A stretch of DNA of 64,000 bases. Origin: Forficula auricularia. Taxonomy: Eukaryota > Arthropoda > Insecta > Dermaptera > Forficulidae. This document shows, in pieces, positions 47,616-58,130 of the stretch; position 1 is the stretch's first letter; each line of letters opens with the position of its first letter. The notes beneath the pieces are model-generated. The model was not told the DNA's origin. It saw nothing but the letters and a program-made list of their open reading frames with translations, and ran no database searches. The position numbers and the translations under genes are program-made. Location: positions 7,465,294 through 7,529,293 of the forward strand of contig JALMQS010000153.1 in NCBI GenBank assembly GCA_024734495.1. The letters run 5' to 3'.

Positions 47616-47995
47616 AATTTGAACAATCTATCTGTAACCATTAGAGCATTAGAAGCAAGAAATCTCTCTTTTGATAGAGTCCATAAAAATATTCCAGCGA
47701 TTTCAAGAAAATATCAAAAAAGCATCTTGTCCTATTGCCTTCAATTTCAATCGAAAAATGGACAAAATACTAAACCGGAATCCTGGTTGGACAATAATGG
47801 AAAGAATAGCCAGGAATTTAGGAGGTTATAGTAGTGCAAAAGAGGAAAATTTAACACCATCGGAAATGGCTTATTTGAAATGAAGTGCCTATTTTTACTT
47901 TAAATGCCTTTTTAAGTGCCTATTTTAGTTATTTTTAGTGCTTAATTACCTGCTTATTTTAAAGATTTTTAATGACTATAAATCCGAGCCCTATT
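47616..47995 (+). pseudogene. hAT transposase C-terminal fragment
   Basis: The frame 47671-47883 reads IKKASCPIAFNFNRKMDKIL then NRNPGWTIMERIARNLGG and LTPSEMAYLK before a stop. It resembles the segment before the dimerisation domain in one insect hAT lineage (LxKNPGxxxLxxI...L.G...). It is followed by repeated GTGCCTATTTT text and an end TAAATCCGAGCCC (47981-47993) that may be the terminal repeat. Identification moderate. Confidence 0.5.
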
Positions 47996-48525
47996 CATCA
48001 GTTAAAGGTATCCCGAAGAGCACACTCAAAAAAAGCGTTGGCTTGCAGCAATTTCTTTGATAACCAGTTAACATTATCATCGAAAAACAATAAAGCGATG
48101 CGTTATGGCGAAACTGATAAAAATTTTGCACTTGGTTTAAACTATATTGCTCACCAATTGCTTATAATTTTATGCGGAAACAATTTTATTTACCGTCTCG
48201 CAGAACCTTGAGACGTTGGATACAAAAATTCCAAATAACTGCTGATTATAGCAAAAATACTTATCTTCATTATTTTAAAAGAAAAAGCTAACTTCCTAGA
48301 ATCTAAAGACAAACTTGTAACGATTGTGATGGATGAAATAGCTTTGAAAGAAAGAATTTCATATAATTCTCGAAATGACACTTTCCATGATTTTTATCAT
48401 TACGGACAAGGATTGCCATCTGTTCGCAATCAACTTCGCCCCTGCAACCAAGCTCTAGTAATTATGATTAAGGGCGTAGTTAGTAAATTTAACCAGGTCA
48501 TTGGATATTTTGGTGAGCAGCAGCT
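47996..48525 (+). pseudogene. P-element (THAP9-like) transposase fragment
   Basis: Across two frameshifts the plus strand gives KAMRYGETDKNFALGLNY, YLPSRRTLRRWIQKFQIT, DKLVTIVMDEIALKERISYN, FHDFYHYGQG and ALVIMIKGVVSKFNQVIGYF. This is the core of P-element transposases, including the LPSRRTLxRW block, the catalytic region V.DEM..K....Y and the ALVFMVRGL...W.QPVGYF block. The THAP DNA-binding domain and C-terminus are absent. Stops and frameshifts make it a relic. Confidence 0.85.
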
Positions 48526-48900
48526 GCGAGTGGTTGCCTCGACGAAGGATCTTGGTTGTAGTGGTCATTGATAGTAAGCTGGACTTTAGGGAACATATTG
48601 ACAGTATCATCTTGAGGGCTCGTCATATGCTGGGTGTCATCATCAGATCTGGGAAGGAATTCACTGCACATACGCTCAGTGTTTTGTTCAAAAATCTTGT
48701 CATACCTACTTTGGAATACAATTCTGTCCAATCTGGGCACCCTATTTTGACTTCCATATCAACAGGTTGGAGAAAGTGCAGCATATTTTCTGTAAATATA
48801 TTAGGAGAACTAGCTTTCAAGACAAAAGTACAGTTGATGTCTACGAACAACCTGATATCAAAAGCCTTAACAATAACTTTTAAGGAGTTCGGTGTTGGTT
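48500..48900 (+). pseudogene. LINE reverse transcriptase fragment
   Basis: STKDLG, then IDSKLDFREHIDSIILRARH, MLGVIIRSGKEF, SVLFKNLVIPTLEYNSV and, in another frame, INRLEKVQHIFCKYIRR. This is the region after the palm domain of jockey/CR1-like reverse transcriptases (KDLGV..D..L.F..H). The P-element relic runs directly into it at about 48520. At least two frameshifts. Confidence 0.8.
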
Positions 48901-48937
48901 CTAGGTGAAACATTTTAATATAATAATAAAACTAAGA

Positions 48938-49037
48938 NNNNNNNNNNNNNNNNNNNNNNNNNNNNNNNNNNNNNNNNNNNNNNNNNNNNNNNNNNNNNNN
49001 NNNNNNNNNNNNNNNNNNNNNNNNNNNNNNNNNNNNN
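48938..49037. other. Assembly gap of 100 N
   Basis: Exactly 100 N, the default size for a gap of unknown length. The left flank is a LINE relic followed by GGTTCTAGGTGAAACATTTT; the right flank starts in the middle of a TTAA-type MITE. So repeats on both sides probably broke the assembly, and the adjacency may be wrong. Confidence 0.98.
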
Positions 49038-49284
49038 GTAACGTAGGCGTTGATTAACAAAAAGATTTTTATAGAAATTTAAAATGCATTTTATCTGTCA
49101 TTTTAATATAAAAATATTCAATCTCTTACAATGGTGCCAAATTTGTCAAACGAGCACGGGATTGGCTAGAATTGGTACATAAACAGCAAAAAGTTTTGGG
49201 CTTATGAACTATGAATCCTTATTATTGTCTGTTCTATATACTCTAGCATTAACTTTTTGCTAGTATTGTCGCGAAACAACTACC
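49038..49284. mobile_element. TTAA-type MITE, part after the gap
   Basis: From GTAACGTAGGCGTTGATTAA to CGCGAAACAACTACC, followed by TTAA (49285-49288). Only the right third is present; the rest would be in the gap or missing. Confidence 0.8.
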
Positions 49285-49299
49285 TTAATCAATGGCCAA

Positions 49300-49495
49300 A
49301 TACAAAAGAAAGGAATTCAAAAGTTGACTCGATGTCGACACCGTGTGTGCATACAACAACGTTATATACATATTACATACACGATTCATCAACGATTAAA
49401 CAGTTGAGTTGGTTATAGATTGATAATGCATCACGATTTCAAACCAACCCAACTGTTGGGTCGACTGAAAATCAACCTAAGGCGACGATATGGGT
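49300..49495. mobile_element. Element with GTCGACACCGTGTGTGCAT ends
   Basis: Imperfect inverted ends (GACTCGATGTCGACACCGTG at left; CAACTGTTGGGTCGACTGAA at right) resemble the inner part of 23530-23844. Non-coding. Confidence 0.5.
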
Positions 49496-49849
49496 ATCCC
49501 AATGACATTACCAAAAAAAATTTAATAATAATATGACAAAAACTTTTCAATTAAATAATAATATTATTTATGAAAATAAAAATGTTAGATATTGTAATTT
49601 AAAATGCAAATTTTTTGTACCCAATTTTCCCCAAATTCTAGTAAATTTTTAAAATGTCACAACACCGTCATCGGCGGCGGTATGTTATATTTGGAAGCTA
49701 TAAAAGTAGCATGATGTTGATATTTTGAAGAATAATTTAATATCTAATTGAATGTAATGGAAGGCAGCCCAGAGGTAGTGAGGAAAGAAAAAATTAACAC
49801 ATATAAAATAAAGTGTAATTTATTGGAATCCTTCCTCCTTTCCCCTCAA

Positions 49850-49890
49850 ACCGACGTTTCGGAGGATTTTTCCTCCTTCTTCAGGGTCTA
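49850..49890 (-). ncRNA. Candidate hammerhead ribozyme, opposite arm
   Basis: The same segments on the minus strand: UAGACC, CUGAAGA, A, GGAGG-loop-CCUCC, GAAAC, GUC, GGUUUG. All core residues are kept, so both arms look intact. Confidence 0.7.
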
Positions 49891-50011
49891 TAAACCAATA
49901 TGACAAAATTATAAACACTTACACATTTACATTGTATTTATAATTGTATTGTTTTATTGTTGAAATGTATGATGACCAACCCCATTTTTATAATTTTGTC
50001 ATATTGGTTTA

Positions 50012-50056
50012 TAGACCCTGAAGAAGGAGGGAAAAATCCTCCGAAACGTCGGTTTG
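50012..50056 (+). ncRNA. Candidate hammerhead ribozyme
   Basis: Order: UAGACC (stem I 5'), CUGAAGA, A, stem II GGAGG-loop-CCUCC, GAAAC, GUC, then GGUUUG (stem I 3'). Stem I is 6 bp with wobbles. Stem III would be just AC/GU, as in the minimal hammerheads of Penelope-like elements. Predicted cleavage after the C at 50050. Confidence 0.7.
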
Positions 50057-50214
50057 AAAGGAAAGGAGGAAGGATTCCAATAAATTACACTTTATTTTAT
50101 ATGTGTTAATTTTTTCTTTCCTCACTACCTCTGGGCTGCCTTCCATTACATTCAATTAAAATTTCTACCAGTCCGTCTCTCTCCAGAGAAAATTTAGTTG
50201 CAAAAAAATTAATA

Positions 50215-50575
50215 TCTAATATTTTAGTGCTAAGGGGGTTCCTCAGAAATAAATATAAGTGCTCTACAAAAGGTTGAGAAACACTTAATATAAATGAAAT
50301 TATATAAAAAAAATAAATACATTTCATTATGTTAAATTCCGCAAACTTTTCTCTATAAAAATAATTAAGGCTAAAAAGTAAAAAAAATAAATTATATTTT
50401 AAAAAACTAAAAAACACGCTTCTAAAAAGTACAAAATAATGTAAATACTTAATCAAAAAGCGTGGGGCTCTTTGTCGAAATTAATTAAAAGTACATTTTT
50501 CTGTGACCCACGCTTTTTGATTAAGTATTTACATTATTTTGTACTTTTTAGAAGCGTGTTTTTTTTTTAAATATA
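50215..50575. repeat. hAT end remnant and a palindrome
   Basis: AAAGGTTGAGAAACACTTA (50267-50285) looks like a hAT end. From 50390 to 50575 two arms with AAAAACACGCTTCTAAAAAG and TACTTAATCAAAAAGCGTGG face each other across about 50 bp. Confidence 0.55.
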
Positions 50576-50583
50576 ATTACATA

Positions 50584-51150
50584 TACAGGGTGGGGCAAAA
50601 GATCTCTTATATTTTAAAGAAGTATAAAACAATGAAAATATTTAACTAGAAAAAAACTGAATATATTTTTGAAAAGAACATAAAATAAATTTTTTTTAAA
50701 TGTATTTTAAACATTATATCAGACAAAAAAAGGGGGGGGGTCAGAAATGTAAATTCTAGCCTTTTCGACCAAACTATGTATACAAAATTGGTTGAGTTTG
50801 ATCGAAAGGGCTAGAATTTTCATTTTTGACCCTCCCTCCTTTTTTGTCTGATAATGTTTAAAACTGAGGGTTGAACCGCGATTGGAATTAGGTGTACACT
50901 GTCTTTGGAATTCATTAGATTATCTATTGTTTTCTACTTGGAATTGGAAGTGGAAGTAGATGTACACGGTTTTAGGTCGCGGTTCACCTCTCGTTTAAAA
51001 CACATTGGAAAAAAAAAAATTATTTTATGTTCTTTTCAAAAATTATTCATTTTTTTCTAGTTAAATTTTTTCATTTTTTTTATACCTCTTCAAATTGTGG
51101 TTTTTTATACCTCTTCAAATTGTGGGAGATATTTATGCCCCATCCTTTAT
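50584..51150. mobile_element. mariner-end MITE with nested elements
   Basis: Left end TACAGGGTGGGGCAAAAGAT with AAAGAAGTATAAAA; right end complement AGGATGGGGCATAAATATCT with GAAGAGGTATAAAA. Inside are a TTATATCAGACAAAAAAAGG foldback (50710-50865) and the hAT-like MITE (50865-50993). A relative without the hAT-like MITE occupies 20340-20990. Non-coding. Confidence 0.7.
50865..50993. mobile_element. hAT-like MITE, copy 2
   Basis: 129 bp, ends TGAGGGTTGAACCGCGA and CGAGAGGTGAACCGCGA (inverted). TTTAAAAC is duplicated exactly at 50857-50864 and 50994-51001. The relative at 20838-20846 shows the same GTTTAAAACACATT text uninterrupted, so the insertion border is confirmed within this window. Confidence 0.9.
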
Positions 51151-51419
51151 AAAGATAATATATAATAGTCCAAGAGCTGGTGACACATTTTTGAGTACGG
51201 ATTTGACCCAACTAGAAATAATGCGTAATAGTACCGTCTATGATAGTTGTACAAGGAATGGCCAGTCTGGCTGGTCTAAACAGGTGGACCAGGTACTGCT
51301 GCGCATGGTGTGAGTGCGGTAAAAAATACATATGTGTTAAAAAATATTTTTGACCCACAATGAAATTATAATTTATAGTCAATTATAAACATAATATATT
51401 CACCCCAGACCATTTGAGT

Positions 51420-52390
51420 GGTGGGACGTGGAACCAGACCACCCAAAGTGTATTTTTACAACATGAAAAAAATAGCATCATCCTCATTTTTTGAGGATTT
51501 TTTGCTTATAACTCGAAAACTATCAACTTTTCCTAAATAACCTTCCTTCTCAAAATGAAAGTACGTAAAATTTCCTACAAATTTCATTATTTAGTTTTTT
51601 TCTCCGACCAACCGTTAGGGCTCAAGCACTAGTTGAAAATTGGCCTATTTTTTATTTTTCTGCAAATACCAAAAACTCACTTTTTTCGATTTTTTTCTCA
51701 TTTTGACCATGAAGGAGCACGTTTTCGTCAAAGACCACTATTTACATTTTTAAACTAGATTACAATTCAAACAAAGTTTCATAATTAGATAATGGTAACC
51801 CGTGCCTCAATGAGGTTGAAATTTTGAAAAACTGCAATTTTTTGCAAATAATCTGAGTTTTTCCTTCATAAAATGAAAACCACTCATCCTAGAATCTTGA
51901 TTCCTATCTCATTCTCTAGGAAATTTTGTTGACTTGAACGTTTACTTGGACTACTTTTTTGATAAAAGTCTTAGATTTATAGATATTCAGCATTTTCCGG
52001 AGAGGGTGTGATACAAATGCTCAAAAGTGTCATGGAAAATGCTGGATATCTATAAATCTAAGAGTTTTATCAAAAAAGTGGTCCAAGTAAACGTTCAAGT
52101 CAACAATATTTCCTAGAGAATGAGACAGAAATCAAGTGTCTAGGATGAGTGGTTTTCATTTTATAAAGGAAAAACTGCGATTTCTTGCAAAAAAATTGCA
52201 GTTTTTCAAAACTCCTCATTGCGGCACGGGTCACCATTATTCAATTAAAATGAAAATTTGTTTGAATTGTAGAAAATTTGGGTGGTCTTTGTCGAAAACG
52301 TGCTCTTTCATGGTCAAAATGGTAAAAAATCGAAAAAAGTGCCGCCAAAAAATGAGATTTTATTACCCTTTTTTGCATTTTTGACAATGT
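51420..52390. repeat. Large foldback, GTAACCCGTGCC hinge family
   Basis: Inner arms share TCATCCTAGAATCTTGATTC, TGAACGTTTACTTGGACTAC and TAGATTTATAGATATTCAGC, in both orientations around 52000-52040. Hinge: GTAACCCGTGCCTCAATGAG (left) and GGCACGGGTCACCATT (right). Outer segments contain GCTTATAACTCGAAAACTAT. Open frames at 52136-52593 are not domain-bearing. Confidence 0.7.
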
Positions 52391-52593
52391 TTCGTAACGA
52401 AATTTTGTTAGCAAACCACAGATTCGGATTCAGCACACCCAAAAACATAAAGGGTCGAAGAAATTACAACTACCCCGAAACTTTCCGGGTAAAAACTGGA
52501 TTATTTGTTTTAATAAAAAAAATTCTCACTAAATGTTTTGCTTTGTGGATTGACCCCCCCCCCACCATGAAAATTTTCTGGCTACGACACTAA

Positions 52594-53030
52594 ACATATC
52601 TAAAGAATGTGTGATACTGGCTTTTTAATTTTTTTTTTTTTAATTAATAAGTATTGAGGAGATATCTCCAGTGAGGCTGTCTTTTTAAAAAAAAGTTTTA
52701 GTTGAGCTTGAACTAACCTTCATATTTTCCTTAAACTGATGATTTTTCATAAAGATTAATATCGACCAATTTCTAAATTTGATTCATCATCAGCTAATTC
52801 AGAATTAAATAATTATTTATTTGTCTTAGCTTTCAGCGATTAATATATGGTATTTGCCTTGGTCAGAAATATAAAGAATTAACAATTTAAAATATTAATT
52901 CTTCAAAAATATAAAGTTAAATAATAAAGACCGGATATTTATACAGTAAAAATAGTCTAAATATGCCATAAAATAGGCAAAAAATTAGTGAAGTTAATTT
53001 TTCAATTAATATATCAAATAATAATTAACA
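52594..53030. other. AT-rich spacer, no gene recognised
   Basis: Nothing recognisable apart from T- and A-runs. Confidence 0.4.
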
Positions 53031-53033
53031 GTA

Positions 53034-53808
53034 CCTGGAGCCACCGAGCGATGCACGGTAACCCCTGACCCCCCCTCTGCCGAAACCACACACCTCGCCC
53101 CCACCAATGCACCCCCACCCCTCCCAACTGCGCATCCCACCCCCGGATCCCACACATCTGCACCCCATCCCCTCACCTCCCACATCCACCCCACCCCGCA
53201 CCCAGTTTTTGCATTTCTAGCTTTCTAATGGTCCACATATATATTATGTGTATATTTGTTTACTCGTACACCGATTTGCCCACATTCGTTCATATTGATA
53301 AACAGTATAAAAAAATAAATAGGAAAATAATAATAAAAAAAATAATCGTATAGGATCTGAAATAAAAACATAAAATTAAATAAGATTTGTTTCCAACCAA
53401 GTTATATAAAAAAAAGCCACTTGAACCACTTTATTTGTAAACACACCTGTTTTGTTATGATTTTGTTAGACACCGGTTAATTAAAAACAAACAAAAATTC
53501 CTAATTTTAATATATATGTTAATATTTGCTATAATCTATTAGTGGGTTTTAAAATTAAAAATAAAACATAATTGAAAAAAATGTAAACAAACTTTTTTAT
53601 TGAGATTTTCATCTGTCAATAATTACTTTAATTAACAAAAGATGAATTAAGATTAAATTTGTCGAGGTCCAGACCTGGCCAGATCGATTTCTCATCCTCA
53701 AAACTCGTTAATAGAATTTGTTTCATCAAAATCAATAGAGCCGTTTTCAAAATAGAACAATGATACAAATATATATAAAAACAATTTTTGCTCGTTTAAT
53801 AAAACTAG
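53034..53808 (-). mobile_element. Helitron-like element, nearly complete
   Basis: Minus strand: 5' CTAGTTTTATTAAACGAGCA, TTTTGAAAACGGCTCTATTG, a long AT-rich interior, TTCTAGCTTTCTAATGGTCC and GCACCCAGTTTTTGCA-like text reversed in order on the plus strand at 53200-53216. A G-rich block follows (plus strand C-rich, 53068-53200), then GTTACCGTGCATCGCTCGGT hairpin and GGCTCCAGGTACTG. No Rep/helicase gene. Confidence 0.65.
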
Positions 53809-53814
53809 ATATTA

Positions 53815-54000
53815 ACGAGAATTGTATATTGTAATATGTAATGTGTTAATTATTCTTTAATATATTAATGAGAAAATTAACTTCATTATTTCAAGTTAGA
53901 AATATATAAATTCGGATATTATTTTCATTTAATATTTGACAAAAATCATCTGCATTCGATTCGCGATCGAATCAAATACAGTGATTTGAGTGAAATGCAA
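53815..54000 (-). mobile_element. Half of the CATAAGTTTCCTG foldback MITE
   Basis: Contains TGTTAATTATTCTTTAATAT, TTCAAGTTAGAAATATATAA and a terminal GATCGAATCAAATACAG, matching one arm of 17321-18030. The other arm is missing. Confidence 0.7.
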
Positions 54001-54333
54001 TATAATTGCCAAAAACTAGGTAAAATAAAATTATTTAATTGAAACAATATAGGCTGATCCTGAATCATATATCATATAAACATTTGTTAAGGCTAATGAA
54101 TTCACACAACACCACTAAAGAGGATAATTAATTAATAATTATTAAAAAATATAAACTGTAATTAATCTTATGTCAATTGAATAAAATGGCTGACGCACTG
54201 ACGGTTGAGTTGCAATGCATGAGTGAACCCGAATGATTCCGAGCACCTCCGAACGTCAAATATAATCATTTCAAATTTCTAAATCAATTAAATTTTTTTC
54301 TAAAACGCTTGTTCCGTTACACAAAATCTTATC
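54001..54333. other. No gene recognised
   Basis: AT-rich spacer with no feature I can support. Confidence 0.4.
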
Positions 54334-55200
54334 TTATATTATTAAACTAGCTGCAAGGCCCTCATACTCCGCCCACCCCAGCACCATGGACCCGTCCCCA
54401 ACCCCCGCCCTCACACCACCACCCCACACCCAAACCCCACACCACTACCCCTCTGGACCCTAACCTAAACTCCACCCTGCACCCCCCACCATTCCCCGGA
54501 ACCCACCCCCGCCCCACTAGGCCTCTGGATCCTCACCTGAACCTTCCACTCCACCCTGCACCTCCCCGGACCCCCCGCACCCAGTTTTTGCATTTCTAGC
54601 CTTCTAGTGACCCACAGATTATGTATACAAAATTTGGTTAAGTTGGCTCTAAGGGTAAGAATTTTCATTTTTGACCCTCCCATTTTGGGTGGTTAGGTTT
54701 TGCATTTCTAGCCTTCTAGTGACCCACAGATTATGTATAGAAAATTTGGTTGAGTTTGGTCCAAGAGCAAGAATTTTCATATTTTGACTCTCCCCCCTTT
54801 TTTTAGGGGGGGGGATTTTTTTAAACAAAAGTTGTCAGATATCACATTCCCTACAACTTTGCTCATAATAAAATTTGCCGTAGAGTTAATAGTTTAGGAG
54901 TTATTTGATCATTTTCATTCGTGCGCCCCCCAAACCCCCTTTTGGGGTCAAAATATCAAAACATTATATAGCTATAAACGTAAGTTAGAAGGCGTCTGAT
55001 CCAAATATAAAATTTCATAATAATCCTTTCAGCGGTTTTTACGTGAATCGTAAGCAACTTTTCGCGGAAACCACCCAACATATAGACAGAGACATACAGA
55101 CAGGAATTTTGTTGAGGGTGTTTTCGTTCATTACTTTGCTTGAAACGTGTACAACCAAAATATGGGGTGATTTGGACCAATGTACAGACAATATACCTTA
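54334..55200 (+). mobile_element. Helitron-like element with long C-rich core
   Basis: Start TCTTATATTATTAAACTAGC, then a 210-bp pyrimidine/C-rich block (54360-54580) with repeated CACCCC and CCGCCC, then two units of TTTTTGCATTTCTAGCCTTC with CAAAATTTGGTT. Downstream (54960-55200) lies AGCGGTTTTTACGTGAATCG and AGACAGAGACATACAGACAG, phrases frequent in insect Helitrons. The 3' end is uncertain because the next Helitron copy begins near 55205. Confidence 0.5.
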
Positions 55201-55204
55201 ATAT

Positions 55205-56646
55205 ATAGATGGGCAATTCTTGTATATACAGGGTGTCCCAAAAGTCAAGGATCAAACGTGAACACGAGATAGGTGAGTTCAGGACTGTCCAAAATATAAA
55301 AAAATTTAAATAAAACTCTCTTAGTTTTCGAGTTATGGGCATTTTTTGAAAACCGTCAAAATCGCTACCCTTCTCTAAATATTTGAATGCTGTGGCTACG
55401 AATTTTCATATTTTATAATTCTAATTTTTGTTACGGAATCCTGAATAATACTGTTATCGATCACAAAACAGAAATCAACTAAGAGTATTATACTTTTTGA
55501 GAAAAAATATTTTGTCAGATTCATGTGTCAAAAAATTTTAATCAGCTAACTTTGACTCTTGACATCTTAAAAAAAACTGTATCAAACAATAATGGCAAAT
55601 TATCTAAAAAATTGACGCATTTAATCAAGATTCCAAAATGGTATAAAACATTCCATTTTTTTAAAAAACAAAAAATAATTATTGCATTTTTATGCGAAAG
55701 AAACTAATTTCAAAACACAATTCGTAATTGGCTAAAGGGTAGAATTTAACATCAAAACAGATATCAATTAATTTGTAATTTTAAATATTATTAGATATTG
55801 AATATAAAAACAGTTATTATTTTGAACATTTACTTTAATTGAATAAAAATGTTTTAATAAATTAAATTAGTTTTCATGATAAATTCTACCCTTTAGCCAA
55901 TTACGAATTGTGTTTTGAAATTAGTTTCTTTCGCATAAAAATGCAAATATTATTTTTTGTTTTTTAAAAAAGTGGAATGTTTTATACCATTTTTGGAATC
56001 TTGATTAAATGCGTCAATTTTTTTAGATAATTTGCCATTATTGTTTGACACAGTTTTTTTTTAAGATATCAAGAGTCAAAGTTAGCTGATTAAAATTTTT
56101 TGACACATCAATCTGACAAAAATATTTTTTTTTCAAAAAGTATAATACCTACTCTTAGTTATTTTCTGATTTGTGATCGATAGCAGTATTATTCAGGATT
56201 CCGTAACAAAAATTAGAATTATAAAATATGAAAATTCGTAACCACAGCATTCAAATATTTAGAGCAGGGTAGCGATTTTGACGGTTTTCAAAAAATGACC
56301 ATAACTCGAAAACTAAGAGTTTTATTTAAATTTTTTTTTATATTTTGGACAGTCCTGAACTCGTGTTCACGTTTGATCCTTGACTTTTGGGACACCCTGT
56401 ATATATATATATTACCAAACTCAACCAAATTAAAATTGGTGAACTTATCAAGTCTCATGAATTCGGTAAATCGCAGAGCCTTGAAATTTGGAACTTAAAC
56501 TATTTAGAGGCAAACAGAGGTGACGGTGGGGGTAGATGTAGATGTGGGGGTCCGGAGGGGTGGGGCGAGGTAAGTGCTATCGGGGATAAATATATAGCTT
56601 TTAACTGAAGCAAAAAGTTACCGAAAATCGCTCAGTGGGCAGGTAC
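55205..56646 (+). mobile_element. Helitron-like element split by a palindrome
   Basis: The 5' part is ATGGGCAATTCTTGTATATA. A 1171-bp palindrome intervenes, then TATATATATATTACC, a G-rich block (56517-56575), AACTGAAGCAAAAAGTTACC, a decayed hairpin and GGGCAGGTACTA. Same order as 41537-41938. Confidence 0.6.
55229..56399. mobile_element. 1171-bp palindromic element, TA target duplication
   Basis: Ends CAGGGTGTCCCAAAAGTCAA in perfect inversion, flanked by TA (55227-55228 and 56400-56401), typical of mariner-type insertion. Each arm is about 500 bp and over 90% alike by eye. The AT-rich centre (55750-55880) is a loop. No transposase frame; open frames result from the symmetry. Confidence 0.9.
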
Positions 56647-57215
56647 TATATAATTATATGAGGAATAACATTCATACTTTTTTCCGAATCTTTCTTTGTT
56701 GTCCAATTACTTCAATATATAGGTACGCATTTTGCCTGGTTCTCTAAAAATATTAAATAAACTTGGAAGTTAAGAATTTTTGCCTAAAATAAATAAATAA
56801 CATATATTTTTTGCCTCCTTATTACTAATTGAGCAGAACCTTGTATTGAGATAAGCATGTCTTCGATTTATTATTATTATTTATTTATTTTTTACTTTAC
56901 CATACAGGGTATGGTCAAGTATTGTAATCGTACCTGAAAAAAAATAGGTTTTTTGCTTCGTGTTTTCGAAATAGATATGTCAAAAACGGCTGAAACTATT
57001 TTATTAAAAAAAATTGAGCGAAACCATATCATTTTGCTCTAAAAAAAACCCTAATGTGTGAACATTGAAAAAATTATATTTTACGAGATATTAGTGATTT
57101 TGTCAAAATGTTAGTTCGTTACCAAATTTTGTTACCTACGTTCTAGCTCAAAAACTAATGTGAATATCAAATGAAAATTTCACACGCAGATTCTTTAAAT
57201 TGAAAAAGGTGATTA
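56647..57215. other. No gene recognised
   Basis: AT-rich. ACAGGGTATGGTCAAGTATT (56905-56924) resembles a mariner-type end, but no partner end was found. Confidence 0.4.
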
Positions 57216-57219
57216 GATG

Positions 57220-57600
57220 TAGATGTAGAATAAGGCATTGCCAATAAAATATGTAGGGCTGTATTAACGTTTGGATCGAAAGTTTCTGCGTGTTGAATCA
57301 TGTCTGTTAGCTCCAAAGTTTCGAGATTCTCCTTCTTGTTTAACCAAAAAAACCGCCACAGCTCGGATACTGACTCAATCCCCTCTAATTAAAAATATTT
57401 GGAGACATCTTCCATACGAATTTTTCATTCTGGAGCTGTAATTTTTGCCTTCTGAGTAGGGTGTAACAACGATAGGTCCAGGGTTAGCTGCCTAATCACA
57501 TAATATACCAGCTAATATGCTGTATGATAGACTGGAGGACCCAGGGGTGGAGGCCCAGGAGGGGCAGCTGCCCCCCTCGGTATGCCCATGATCTTACAAA
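57220..57600 (-). pseudogene. hAT transposase fragment and terminal repeat
   Basis: The minus strand reads IESVSELWRFFWLNKKE, then ETFDPNVNTALHILLAMPYS before TSTSNHL, matching the hAT block (W......YPNI..LL.IL..LPVSTATSER). Nearby, CCAGGGGTGGAGGCCCAGGA and GGGGCAGCTGCCCCC (57540-57576) is typical of a hAT end. No intact frame. Confidence 0.6.
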
Positions 57601-57949
57601 CGATGTGTTTTCCTCATTCATTTATGTAAAAAAAAATAAATTAATATAAATACTAATCTTTAATAATCGATTAAATTTTATAATTGATAAAAAAAATGTT
57701 AATTGATTGATATTAAAAATATAGTACATGATTTAATGTCAGGATCTTCTTTACCGCAAAATGTCAGCTTTCTATAGACTTCGAGGTGATGAATGTGTAC
57801 CAACATTTTATAAGCAATAACAATTCTTTTATTATAATAAATTATATTTTATTTTATTTTTTTAAACTTAAAGCCGTAATGGATAACACGAGCAAAAGTA
57901 GTTGCGCCTTTTATTTGATACTACATACCTTGATAAAAAAAAAAAAAAA
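57601..57949. other. AT-rich spacer
   Basis: A 16-base A-run near 57938-57952 and no gene. Confidence 0.4.
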
Positions 57950-57992
57950 AGGTAACTTTATTTTATTCATCCAAATCAACATTAGTCTCCAT

Positions 57993-58130
57993 CGAGGGGT
58001 GAACCGCGATCTAAAATCGTGTACACCTACTTCCACTTTCATTTCAAAGTAGAAGACAATAGATTATCTAATGAATAGTAATTCCAAAGACGGTGTACAC
58101 CTAATTCCAATCGCGGTTCACCCCCCCTCG
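57993..58130. mobile_element. hAT-like MITE, copy 3
   Basis: 138 bp, ends CGAGGGGTGAACCGCGAT and inverted CGAGGGGGGGTGAACCGCGA. It sits inside a mariner relic; the flanks GTCTCCAT and GTTACAAT are only partly alike, so an 8-bp duplication is not proven for this copy. Confidence 0.8.

Larger units (their letters stand above)
49740..50195. mobile_element. Foldback with two intact hammerhead cores
   Basis: About 450 bp with outer ends AATGTAATGGAAGGCAGCCC and AAAATTTTCTCTGGAG-type text. The two arms share GGAATCCTTCCTCCTTTCC and carry a core each: minus 49890-49850 and plus 50012-50056. The arms are separated by about 120 bp of AT-rich sequence. No protein. The best-preserved member of the 3225 / 14800 family. 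Confidence 0.8.

Noticed and set aside
57993..58130. 8-bp target duplication for the third hAT-like MITE copy
   Set aside because: GTCTCCAT and GTTACAAT agree at only five of eight positions, so I do not claim it.
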